From positions 1,922,001 through 1,986,000 of the forward strand of contig OZ257260.1 in assembly GCA_965279735.1 (NCBI GenBank): a stretch of DNA of 64,000 nucleotides. The letters are read 5' to 3'. Made by a program: the position numbers and the translations under genes. Origin of the DNA: CAIUGU01 sp965279735. Lineage in GTDB: Bacteria > Pseudomonadota > Gammaproteobacteria > Steroidobacterales > Steroidobacteraceae. Shown here one piece after another: positions 41,753-48,722 of this stretch; position 1 is the stretch's first letter; every line of letters starts with the position of its first letter. Below the pieces are notes generated by a model. The model was not told the origin of the DNA, searched no databases, and saw nothing but the letters and a program-made list of their open reading frames with translations.

Positions 41753-43671
41753 CTGGGAAGAACTCCAGCGATACCTTCGAGCAATTCCGCCTGACTGAAT
41801 GGTTTTGCCAGCCGGCCAATGCGCGGGTCAATCTCGCCCTGGATTTCCACATAGCCGCTGACCAGCAGGATTGGCAATTCCGGTCGTTGACTCAATGCTT
41901 CGGTGGCCAGTTGCACGCCCGTCATCTCCGGCATCGCATGATCGGTCACCAATATATCGATCTGGTGCGGACTCCCGAGAACTTGCAGCGCCTCCGGGCC
42001 TGAGGAAGTGCGAATGACCGAATGGCCCGAGTCCTCCAGCATCTGCACGATGTTGTTGAGCACGAGTTCGTCGTCATCCACTACGAGTATGTTCAATGGA
42101 CGCAGACCGGGCGCGAGCGGAGCACTCGCGATGCTCTCTGCCTCCACCGGACGATTGGAAACGGGCAGCCAGATTTCCGCGGTCGTTCCGATCCCTTGCA
42201 TGCTCCGGAGCACCAGCCTGCCGCCGGATTGCTCGGCCATGCCGTGAATCATGGACAAACCGAGGCCCGTGCCTTTCCCGACACCCTTGGTCGTGTAGAA
42301 CGGCTCCATTGCCCGACTCAGCACCGCTTCATTCATGCCGTGGCCCGAATCACTGACCGACAGACAGACATACTGTCCGGGCTTCAGTCGCGTGGCGTGA
42401 TGCGGCCCGACGGACTCCTGATATCCCGAGATGAGAATGGTGCCGCCATTCGGCATCGAATCCCGCGCGTTCACGGCCAGATTCAGCACCGCGGTCTCGA
42501 GCTGATTCGCATCGGCCTCAACCGGCGGTAGCGCGACAGGAAACCGTATTTCCATCTTCATCCGGAGCCCCAGCGACTTCTCCAGCAGCCCGCCCATCTC
42601 CTGGACAATGTCCGCAACGCTGACTGAGGACGTATGCAGGTCTTGCCGCCGCGCGAAGGCCAGCATCCGCTGTGTCAGCGCAGCCCCGCGCTGGATTCCC
42701 AGTACGGCGTTGTCCATCAGCGCGGTGATCTTCGGCTCCGCCGGCACGCGCTTGCGCAGCAGCTCGAGGCTCCCCATGACCGCGGTGAGCAGATTGTTGA
42801 AATCGTGTGCGATTCCGCCGGTGAGCTGGCCCACTGCTTCCATTTTCTGTGCCTGGAAAAGGGCTTCCCTCGCCTGCTCCAGCGACCGCTGTGTTTCGAT
42901 TCGTTCAGTGATGTCCCGCGTGATCTTCGCGAAACCCAGCAGCTCTCCCCGCTCGTCACGGATGGCGTCGATGACGACGTGCGCCCAGAACCGGGTGCCG
43001 TCCTTGCGGACCCGTATGCCTTCCTTTTCGAATCGGCCCTGCGCTGAAGCAATCGCAAGTCCCTTCTGAGGTAGCTCCTTGAGCTGTTCTTCGGGAACAT
43101 AGAAGACCGAGAAATGCTGGCCGATGATCTCGGCCGCCGAATAGCCCTTGATGCGCTCGGCCCCGGAGTTCCAGCTGCTGACGTGGCCACGCGGGTCCAG
43201 CATGTAGATCGCGTAGTCGGTGACGCCCTGCACCAGCAGCCTGAACTGCTCCATGCTTTTCAGAAGATCGTCCTGCGCCTTCTTTCTCTCCGTCAGGTCA
43301 CGCGTGATCTTTGCGAACCCCAGAAGGTTGCCTTCGATATCGCGGACAGGGTCAATGACGACATGCGTCCAGAGGCGGGTGCCATCCTTGCGGACGCGCC
43401 AGCCTTCGGTTTCAAACTTCCCATCCTCCGCAGCTGTAGCGAGCGCCCTTGCAGGCACGCCCGCTGCCCTGTCTTCAGGGGTATAGAAGCGTGAGAAGTG
43501 GCTGCCGATGATCTCGGCTGCCTCGTAGCCCTTGAATCGGCGTGCACCCGAGTTCCAGCTGACAACATGCCCGTCCGGATCGAGCATGTAGATGGCGTAG
43601 TCCGTAATCGAATCCACGAGCAACTGGTATTTGCTCGCATCGGACAGCTGCAGGTGCTTTGGGGAACTCAT
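41749..43671 (-). CDS. PAS-PAS hybrid sensor histidine kinase
   Basis: A 640-residue soluble kinase starting MSSPKHLQLSDASKYQLLVD. Two PAS domains (about 20-130 and 145-265) are close copies: YAIYMLDPDGHVVSWNSGA versus YAIYMLDPRGHVSSWNSGA, and both end LLGFAKITRDxTER. Then come HisKA with GGIAHDFNNLLTAVMG, HATPase_c (DSGHGMNEAVLSRAMEPFYT) and a C-terminal receiver domain (ILVVDDDELVLNNIVQMLED, phospho-Asp in LVTDHAMPEMTG). No membrane helix, so it is cytosolic; the signal is unknown. A TTG form extends to 43692 but ATG at 43671 is preferred. It is coupled to the MBL gene by ATGA. Confidence 0.9.
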   Translation of the reverse strand: MSSPKHLQLSDASKYQLLVDSITDYAIYMLDPDGHVVSWNSGARRFKGYEAAEIIGSHFSRFYTPEDRAAGVPARALATAAEDGKFETEGWRVRKDGTRLWTHVVIDPVRDIEGNLLGFAKITRDLTERKKAQDDLLKSMEQFRLLVQGVTDYAIYMLDPRGHVSSWNSGAERIKGYSAAEIIGQHFSVFYVPEEQLKELPQKGLAIASAQGRFEKEGIRVRKDGTRFWAHVVIDAIRDERGELLGFAKITRDITERIETQRSLEQAREALFQAQKMEAVGQLTGGIAHDFNNLLTAVMGSLELLRKRVPAEPKITALMDNAVLGIQRGAALTQRMLAFARRQDLHTSSVSVADIVQEMGGLLEKSLGLRMKMEIRFPVALPPVEADANQLETAVLNLAVNARDSMPNGGTILISGYQESVGPHHATRLKPGQYVCLSVSDSGHGMNEAVLSRAMEPFYTTKGVGKGTGLGLSMIHGMAEQSGGRLVLRSMQGIGTTAEIWLPVSNRPVEAESIASAPLAPGLRPLNILVVDDDELVLNNIVQMLEDSGHSVIRTSSGPEALQVLGSPHQIDILVTDHAMPEMTGVQLATEALSQRPELPILLVSGYVEIQGEIDPRIGRLAKPFSQAELLEGIAGVLPR

Positions 43672-43840
43672 GAAGAGAGGGCATCCAGTCAAATGCGGGC
43701 CAATGGAGCGTCCTGCCCTTGTTGAGTCTACAAAGGTTGACGGGCAATTGCGCCTTCAAGCGGAAGCCGACTTGGCGACAAGCGGACAATTTTGGCAAGT
43801 TTTACCAAGCCTCCCTTCGCCGGCGGATGCCACATCTGAA

Positions 43841-43892
43841 AGTTAGCTATTGACCTAACTATCTGGAGGGCTGATAGTTAGCCATATGGCTA
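43841..43892 (+). promoter_or_regulatory. clustered inverted repeats over the arsR start, likely operator
   Basis: AGTTAG at 43841-43846 pairs with CTAACT at 43855-43860, CTAACTAT at 43855-43862 pairs with ATAGTTAG at 43874-43881, and TAGCCATATGGCTA at 43879-43892 is a perfect 14-base palindrome that contains the start codon. The GGAGGG ribosome site at 43865-43870 is inside the array. A TTGACC box at 43850 with GATAGT near 43873 could even put the transcript start next to the ATG. This fits autorepression by the ArsR-type protein; binding is inferred. Confidence 0.5.
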
Positions 43893-44236
43893 GCTCTCCA
43901 CAACTCGATGATGTCTTCCGGGCCCTCGGCGATGCCACGCGCCGCGCAGTCATCCGTCGACTGGGAGCAGGGCCTGCGTCCGTGCAGGATCTCGCCGCAC
44001 CTTTCGACATGGCCCTGCCTTCGTTCCTGAAGCACATCAGTGTGCTCGAAGACAGTGGGCTGATCGCCTCGAAAAAGACCGGGCGCGTCCGCACCTGCCG
44101 CATCAATCGCAGGAAGATGCTGGCTGCTGAAGCCTGGATCAGGGATCAGCGCGAGCTGTGGGAAAGCCGCACGGATCGTCTCGCCGCCTTCGCAGAAGAC
44201 CTGGAACGCAAGGAATCCTATGGAACCTCTGATTAA
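43886..44236 (+). CDS. ArsR-family winged-helix regulator
   Basis: A 116-residue protein with the ArsR helix-turn-helix: LDDVFRALGDATRRAVIRRL and DMALPSFLKHISVLEDSGLI, followed by GRVRTCRINRRKMLAAEAWI. No metal-binding cysteine pair of the classical ArsR type is visible, in line with the ArsR/SRPBCC sub-group that senses organic ligands. It is followed by an SRPBCC gene, its usual partner. The natural C-terminus has been changed: the last residues GTSD and the stop codon come from a 300-base inserted element that begins at 44221. Confidence 0.88.
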   Translation: MASSPQLDDVFRALGDATRRAVIRRLGAGPASVQDLAAPFDMALPSFLKHISVLEDSGLIASKKTGRVRTCRINRRKMLAAEAWIRDQRELWESRTDRLAAFAEDLERKESYGTSD

Positions 44237-44522
44237 CCTATACGCACTCGCGTTGCGTCTCCAATCGCCTGCAGCTAGGCATGGACCGCAGGCCATATCG
44301 GGAATATGGGCAAGGTTCATAACAACGCGGCAGGCGATTAGAGGCGCAACCCATAAAATGTTGAATTCATTCATTGATCGGGACGGGATTCATTTCGTTC
44401 AAGGCAGCGTTGCTTCTCCCTCGAGTACACCGGGTACACAGCGGTCGGCGCGCCTCGCCCTGAACCCACAAAATGAAAATGGGACTCGCCGTCACGACGG
44501 TATAGGTTAATCAGAGGTTCCT
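44221..44522. mobile_element. MITE-like element with perfect 21-base terminal inverted repeats
   Basis: GGAACCTCTGATTAACCTAT plus A at 44222-44242 is repeated as its exact reverse complement at 44501-44521. TA occurs immediately outside on both sides (44219-44220 and 44523-44524), which fits a 2-base target duplication. Inside there is no transposase ORF; the interior has a long imperfect hairpin (44252-44350) and an approximate direct repeat AACCCAtAAAATG/AACCCAcAAAATG near 44348 and 44463. This is the size and build of a miniature inverted-repeat transposable element moved by a transposase elsewhere in the genome. It separates arsR from the SRPBCC gene and supplies the arsR stop codon. Confidence 0.8.
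44252..44350. repeat. internal imperfect inverted repeat of the element
   Basis: The arm 44252-44272 (GTTGCGTCTCCAATCGCCTG then C) pairs with 44330-44350 with two mismatches in 21, around a 57-base loop that itself contains a CCATAT/ATATGG pair. A transcript across the element would fold strongly here. Confidence 0.65.
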
Positions 44523-44527
44523 TACAC

Positions 44528-45001
44528 ATGACCGACTCATCTACTGATCTTTTCATCACCCGCGTCATCAACGCCAGGCGAACAAACGTCTGGAAGGCAT
44601 GGAGCCATCCAGAGATGCTCAAGGAATGGTGGTGCCCGAAACCGTGGACGACGACCGTGCGGAAATTCGATTTTCGTGCGGGTGGCGCATTCGATACCTA
44701 TATGCAGGGACCGGATGGTGGTGAGAGCTCGAATCCCGGCGTCTTTCTGGAAGTCGTGCCTGAGGAACGAATCGTATTCACGACCGCGCTGACCGAAGGG
44801 TGGCGTCCCGGTTCGCCGTGGTTGTCCATCACGGCGATCATCACACTGGAAGATGTCGGCGCAGGCAGCACGCGGTACTCGGCCAAGGTGCTGCACGCCG
44901 ATGTTGAGACCGCGAAGAAGCATGCGCAAATGGGCTTTGAGGACGGCTGGGGAACGTGCATCACCCAGCTCGAAGCGTTCGCGAGCGCGCTGAAAACCTA
45001 G
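44528..45001 (+). CDS. SRPBCC / AHSA1-domain protein
   Basis: A 157-residue protein starting MTDSSTDLFITRVINARRTN with the AHSA1-type pattern VWKAWSHPEMLKEWWCPKPW, FDFRAGGAFDTYMQGPDGGE and a late GFEDGWGTCITQLEAFASAL helix. Such proteins bind hydrophobic ligands; genes of this kind regularly sit after an ArsR-family regulator. Without the inserted element, its ATG would overlap the arsR stop as ATGA, which indicates original translational coupling. Its own ribosome site is now only the element's GAGGTT near 44514. The 3' end overlaps the convergent tam gene by four bases. Confidence 0.87.
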   Translation: MTDSSTDLFITRVINARRTNVWKAWSHPEMLKEWWCPKPWTTTVRKFDFRAGGAFDTYMQGPDGGESSNPGVFLEVVPEERIVFTTALTEGWRPGSPWLSITAIITLEDVGAGSTRYSAKVLHADVETAKKHAQMGFEDGWGTCITQLEAFASALKT

Positions 45002-45768
45002 CGCGTCGCGACGAAGAACAATCGCGGGAAAGGCAGCAGCACGGTGCCGTCAGGCATCGCGGGGTACGCCTGCGCGACTGCCGCCTGGTAACGGGCGAGA
45101 TAGTCTTCGCGCTCCGTTGCATCCAGCGGATCGAGGAAAGGACGCAGGCCCGTGCCCTTGAACCATTCGACGATCGCGCCCGCCCCTCCCGCGAGCGGAT
45201 GGTGATAGACCGTCCGCCAGACATCCACCGTGGTGACATGACCGCGCAGTACTTTGTAGTACCAGTCCGCGGCATGCCTTGGCGCCCGTGCATTCGATGC
45301 GGTGGCGAGTTTCGCGGCCCATGGCTCCATAGCCGCGATCTCGCGCATGAGGCGATGCGCCGGCTCATCGAGATTGTCAGGCATCTGCACGGCAACACTT
45401 CCGCCCGGAGCGAGTTTCGCAACCAGCGCTGGCAGCAACGACTCGTGATCCGGAATCCACTGCAACGATGCGTTGGCGAGAATGACATCGTAAAGACCAG
45501 GGCTCTTCCAGGTAGCGATGTCATCGATATCGAAATGAATGGCGGGCAGCCGCTTGCGCGCGGCCTCGATCATCTCGGGGGAACTGTCCATCCCCGTGAT
45601 GCGAGCTGCGGGAAATCGGCTCTGGAGAAGTTCGGTCGAGTTGCCCGGACCGCAGCCGATGTCTGCAGCGGTCGTGACTATCGAGTGGGGAATCTGCGCA
45701 AGCAGGTCGCGGATGGGCCGGTTCCGCTCGTCTTCGAACTTGCTGTATTGAGCTGCCGACCAACTCAC
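44998..45768 (-). CDS. tam: trans-aconitate 2-methyltransferase
   Basis: The 256-residue protein matches the Tam pattern along its length: FEDERNRPIRDLLAQIP, the SAM loop AADIGCGPGNSTELLQSRFP, ITGMDSSPEMIEAARKRLP, ILANASLQWIPDHESLLPAL, VAVQMPDNLDEPAHRLMREI and FPRLFFVATR. E. coli Tam is 252 residues. It methylates trans-aconitate, preventing inhibition of the citric-acid cycle. The GTG start at 45768 follows GGAG by six bases; the open frame continues upstream into fusA only by chance. The 3' end overlaps the SRPBCC gene by four bases in convergent orientation. Confidence 0.9.
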   Translation of the reverse strand: MSWSAAQYSKFEDERNRPIRDLLAQIPHSIVTTAADIGCGPGNSTELLQSRFPAARITGMDSSPEMIEAARKRLPAIHFDIDDIATWKSPGLYDVILANASLQWIPDHESLLPALVAKLAPGGSVAVQMPDNLDEPAHRLMREIAAMEPWAAKLATASNARAPRHAADWYYKVLRGHVTTVDVWRTVYHHPLAGGAGAIVEWFKGTGLRPFLDPLDATEREDYLARYQAAVAQAYPAMPDGTVLLPFPRLFFVATR

Positions 45769-45790
45769 AAGGCGCTCCGTTGCAGAGGCC

Positions 45791-45829
45791 CGAAAAGAAA
45801 AGGGAGCGAAGTCCTGCGACTCCGCTCCC
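45791..45829 (-). terminator. Rho-independent terminator of the EF-G gene
   Basis: Read on the minus strand, GGGAGCGGAGTCGC and GGACTTCGCTCCC form a stem with one mismatch, and TTTTCTTTTC follows at 45801 down to 45792. It lies seven bases after the EF-G stop and before the tam start, so tam probably uses its own promoter or read-through. Confidence 0.8.
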
Positions 45830-45835
45830 GGTACG

Positions 45836-47992
45836 TCAGGCTTTCGCCGCGGCCTTCGCCTTGGCGACTTCCTCGATGACCTCTTCCGCAACCTGGCGCG
45901 GAACAGGATCGTAGTGCGAGAACTCCATTGTGTACGACGCACGGCCGCTGGTCATGCCGCGCAGGTGCCCGATGTAGCCGAACATCTCCGATAGCGGCAC
46001 GGTGGCCACGACAGCGATGTTGGTGCCACGCTCGAGCTGTTCCTGGATGGTGCCGCGACGACGGTTGATGTCGCCGATGACGTCGCCCAGGTGGTCGCTT
46101 GGCGTCACCGTCTCGACCCGCATCACGGGCTCGAGCAGGATGGGCGCAGCCTTCTTGATGGCTTCGCGGAAGCAGGCCTTGGCAGCGATTTCGAACGTCA
46201 GTGCGTTGGAGTCGACGTCGTGGTGGCTGCCGTCGGTGAGCGTCGCCCTGAAGTCCACAGTCGGATAGTGGGCAAGCACGCCGTCTTCCTTCTGCATCTT
46301 GAGGCCCTTGTCCACCGCGGGCACGAACTCCCTTGGCACCGAGCCGCCGACCGTTTCGTCGACGAACTCGAAGCCAGCACCGCGCTCCAGAGGCTCGAAC
46401 GTGATCCACACTTCGGCGAACTGGCCCGAACCGCCGGTCTGCTTCTTGTGGACGTACTGCTGTTCGATCTTCTTCGTGAACGTTTCGCGATACGCAACCT
46501 GCGGTTCACCCATGGTGCCTTCGACGCCGAACTCGGTGCGCATGCGGTCGAGCGTCACTTCGAGATGCAGTTCGCCCATGCCGCGCAGAATCGTCTGGCC
46601 GGTTTCGCGATCGGTTTCGAGATGCAGCGATGGATCGGCGCGAACCATCTTGCCGAGGGCTGCGTTGAACTTCTCCTGCTCGGCCTTGACCTTCGACTTC
46701 ACCGACACGCTGATGACAGGGTCCGGGAAGCGCATGCGCTCCAGCACCACGGGATTCACGGAATCGCACAGCGTATCGCCGGTTTCCGTTTCCGTCAGCG
46801 ACACGAGCGCGATGATGTCACCGGCGCGTGCTTCTTCGATCGGGTTGGCTTCCTTGGCGAACATTTCCACCATGCGGCCGATCTTCTCGCGCTTGCCGCG
46901 CGTGGAGTTCTGCACGGAGGCACCTTTGACCAGCACGCCGGAGTAGACGCGGACGAAGGTCAGCGCGCCGTAGGCATCGTTGATCACCTTGAAGGCCAGC
47001 GCCGAGAACGGCTCGTCGTCCGAGCACTTGCGCTCGCCGATCGGGTGACCGTCAGCGTCCACCGTCTTGATGGCGGCAACGTCGGTCGGGGCCGGCAGAT
47101 AATCGACGACCGCGTCGAGCACCTGCTGCACGCCCTTGTTCTTGTACGAGGAACCGCACAGCACCGGGTTGAACGAGGAATTCACCGTGCCTTTGCGCAG
47201 GCAGGCACGCAGCACGGCGGCCGAAGGTTCGACACCGTCGGTGAGATACGCTTCCATCGCCGCGTCGTCCTGCTCCAGGCAGGTATCCACCAGCTCGGTG
47301 CGGTACTTGGCGACTTCGCCGAGCAGCTTCCGGTCGCTGGGGACGGTGATGTTCAGCTTGTCGGCGAGATCGGCAGTGACTTCGAGGCTCTGCCACTCGG
47401 CATCCTTGTCGTCCGAATCCCAGACCAGTGCCTTCATCTCGACCAGGTCGACCATGCCCTTGAAGTTGTCTTCCGAACCGATCGGAATCTGCACGGGGAG
47501 CGGACGAGAGCCGAGACGCTTCTTGATCATGTCCACGCAGCGCAGGAAGTTCGCGCCGCTGCGGTCCATCTTGTTGACGTAGCACAGGCGAGGCACGTCG
47601 TAGTTGTCGGCAAGGCGCCAGTTCGTTTCCGACTGCGGCTCCACGCCCGCCACGCCGTCGAACACCACCACCGCGCCGTCGAGCACACGCAGGGAACGGT
47701 TCACTTCGATGGTGAAGTCCACGTGTCCGGGCGTGTCGATGAGGTTGATCTTCTTGTCGCGCCAGAACGCGGACACCGCGGCGCTCTGGATGGTGATGCC
47801 GCGCTTCTGTTCCTGTTCCAGGTAGTCAGTCGTCGTCGACGTCTTCAGATCCTTCGTGTCGTGGATGTCGATGATCGTATGCTTGCGCCCCGTGTAATAC
47901 AGGATCCGCTCCGTCGTCGTTGTCTTGCCGGCGTCGACGTGGGCGATGATGCCGATATTGCGGATATCAGAAAGCGCGGTGGTACGGGGCAT
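45836..47992 (-). CDS. fusA: translation elongation factor G
   Basis: A 718-residue GTPase: G1 AHVDAGKTTTTERI at residue 17, switch I EQEQKRGITIQSAAVSAFW, G3 NLIDTPGHVDFTIEV, G4 LCYVNKMDRSGANF, then domains II-V, with PGVxP-like TVGGSVPREFVPAVDKGLKM late in the protein. It drives tRNA-mRNA translocation on the ribosome. The gene is not in an str operon: no rpsL, rpsG or tuf is next to it, and the helical-region words IIDIHDTKDLKTSTTTDYL differ from the usual HDGAATMDW pattern, so it may be the second EF-G copy of the genome. A strong terminator follows. Confidence 0.92.
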   Translation of the reverse strand: MPRTTALSDIRNIGIIAHVDAGKTTTTERILYYTGRKHTIIDIHDTKDLKTSTTTDYLEQEQKRGITIQSAAVSAFWRDKKINLIDTPGHVDFTIEVNRSLRVLDGAVVVFDGVAGVEPQSETNWRLADNYDVPRLCYVNKMDRSGANFLRCVDMIKKRLGSRPLPVQIPIGSEDNFKGMVDLVEMKALVWDSDDKDAEWQSLEVTADLADKLNITVPSDRKLLGEVAKYRTELVDTCLEQDDAAMEAYLTDGVEPSAAVLRACLRKGTVNSSFNPVLCGSSYKNKGVQQVLDAVVDYLPAPTDVAAIKTVDADGHPIGERKCSDDEPFSALAFKVINDAYGALTFVRVYSGVLVKGASVQNSTRGKREKIGRMVEMFAKEANPIEEARAGDIIALVSLTETETGDTLCDSVNPVVLERMRFPDPVISVSVKSKVKAEQEKFNAALGKMVRADPSLHLETDRETGQTILRGMGELHLEVTLDRMRTEFGVEGTMGEPQVAYRETFTKKIEQQYVHKKQTGGSGQFAEVWITFEPLERGAGFEFVDETVGGSVPREFVPAVDKGLKMQKEDGVLAHYPTVDFRATLTDGSHHDVDSNALTFEIAAKACFREAIKKAAPILLEPVMRVETVTPSDHLGDVIGDINRRRGTIQEQLERGTNIAVVATVPLSEMFGYIGHLRGMTSGRASYTMEFSHYDPVPRQVAEEVIEEVAKAKAAAKA

Positions 47993-48246
47993 AGCAAATT
48001 TCCATGACAGTTTTCGGGTAAAGCAATTGAGCGCATGGCCAGAACATGTAGGCGGGGTGATCCGGGATTTCCGGCTCGGCGCATCGGCCGCCCGGCCAAT
48101 TCTGCTGCGGCGGGCATTCTAGCCGAACTTGTTGTATGGCAAAGGGAAATAATCAGATTGCAGAGGCTTCTGGCGGGAAGCAGGAAGAGCTCGGGTAAAC
48201 CCCTGTATTTGCGTGGATTCGGCCCGGTTTTCGCAGCCCGACAAGC

Positions 48247-48642
48247 CTAGTCGAGGTGCTCTGCCTCCGCAGGAACGCTGACCCAGGCATGTCGGCGGGC
48301 CTCGTAGACCGAGAACCAAGGCGCCGGGAAGCCGGGATCCGCGAACGCCCCGACGGGCACCGCGATCAGGTCGGGCTGATCGTCCACCGTGTAAAAGACG
48401 GTCGCGCCGCACTCCGGGCAGAAATGGAAGGTCAGGCGCCTCCCCTCATCCCCCGTCCGTACATATTGTTTGAAGCTTCCCGTGACCTTGACCTGCTCGC
48501 GTGCAAACCGCGCCTGGAAACCGTAGGTGCTGCCGGTTCTCTTCTGGCAGGCCAGGCAGTGGCAGACGGAGACCCGGAGAGGCTCGCCTTCCGCAGTCAG
48601 GCCCAGTTGTCCGCAGCTGCAGGAGGCGTCTCTGATATTCAT
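48247..48642 (-). CDS. GFA/CENP-V-like zinc-binding protein
   Basis: The 131-residue product begins MNIRDASCSCGQLGLTAEGE and contains CHCLACQKRTGSTYGFQARF and FCPECGATVFYTV, so all zinc-binding cysteines of the Mss4-like glutathione-dependent formaldehyde-activating family are present. Activity toward formaldehyde is proven for only a few members. The start at 48642 is uncertain because no clear ribosome site precedes it; the frame opens at 48708. It is divergent from the TrhO-RluA fusion, 80 bases away. Confidence 0.87.
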   Translation of the reverse strand: MNIRDASCSCGQLGLTAEGEPLRVSVCHCLACQKRTGSTYGFQARFAREQVKVTGSFKQYVRTGDEGRRLTFHFCPECGATVFYTVDDQPDLIAVPVGAFADPGFPAPWFSVYEARRHAWVSVPAEAEHLD

Positions 48643-48722
48643 GAATGTTTTCAGGATGTTTGAGATCCGGGCAGGCCAGTCTAGCGCTTGACTGGACCAG
48701 GCGCGCACGCAACCATTCCTGA

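Noticed and set aside
46091..48007. Plus-strand open frame of 638 codons opposite the EF-G gene
   Set aside because: The sequence is rich in His, Arg and Ala with no recognisable motif, and the opposite strand encodes EF-G with all G motifs.
47993..48246. Gap upstream of the EF-G gene considered for a tRNA or other RNA gene
   Set aside because: No cloverleaf, T-loop or other RNA signature could be found by eye on either strand.
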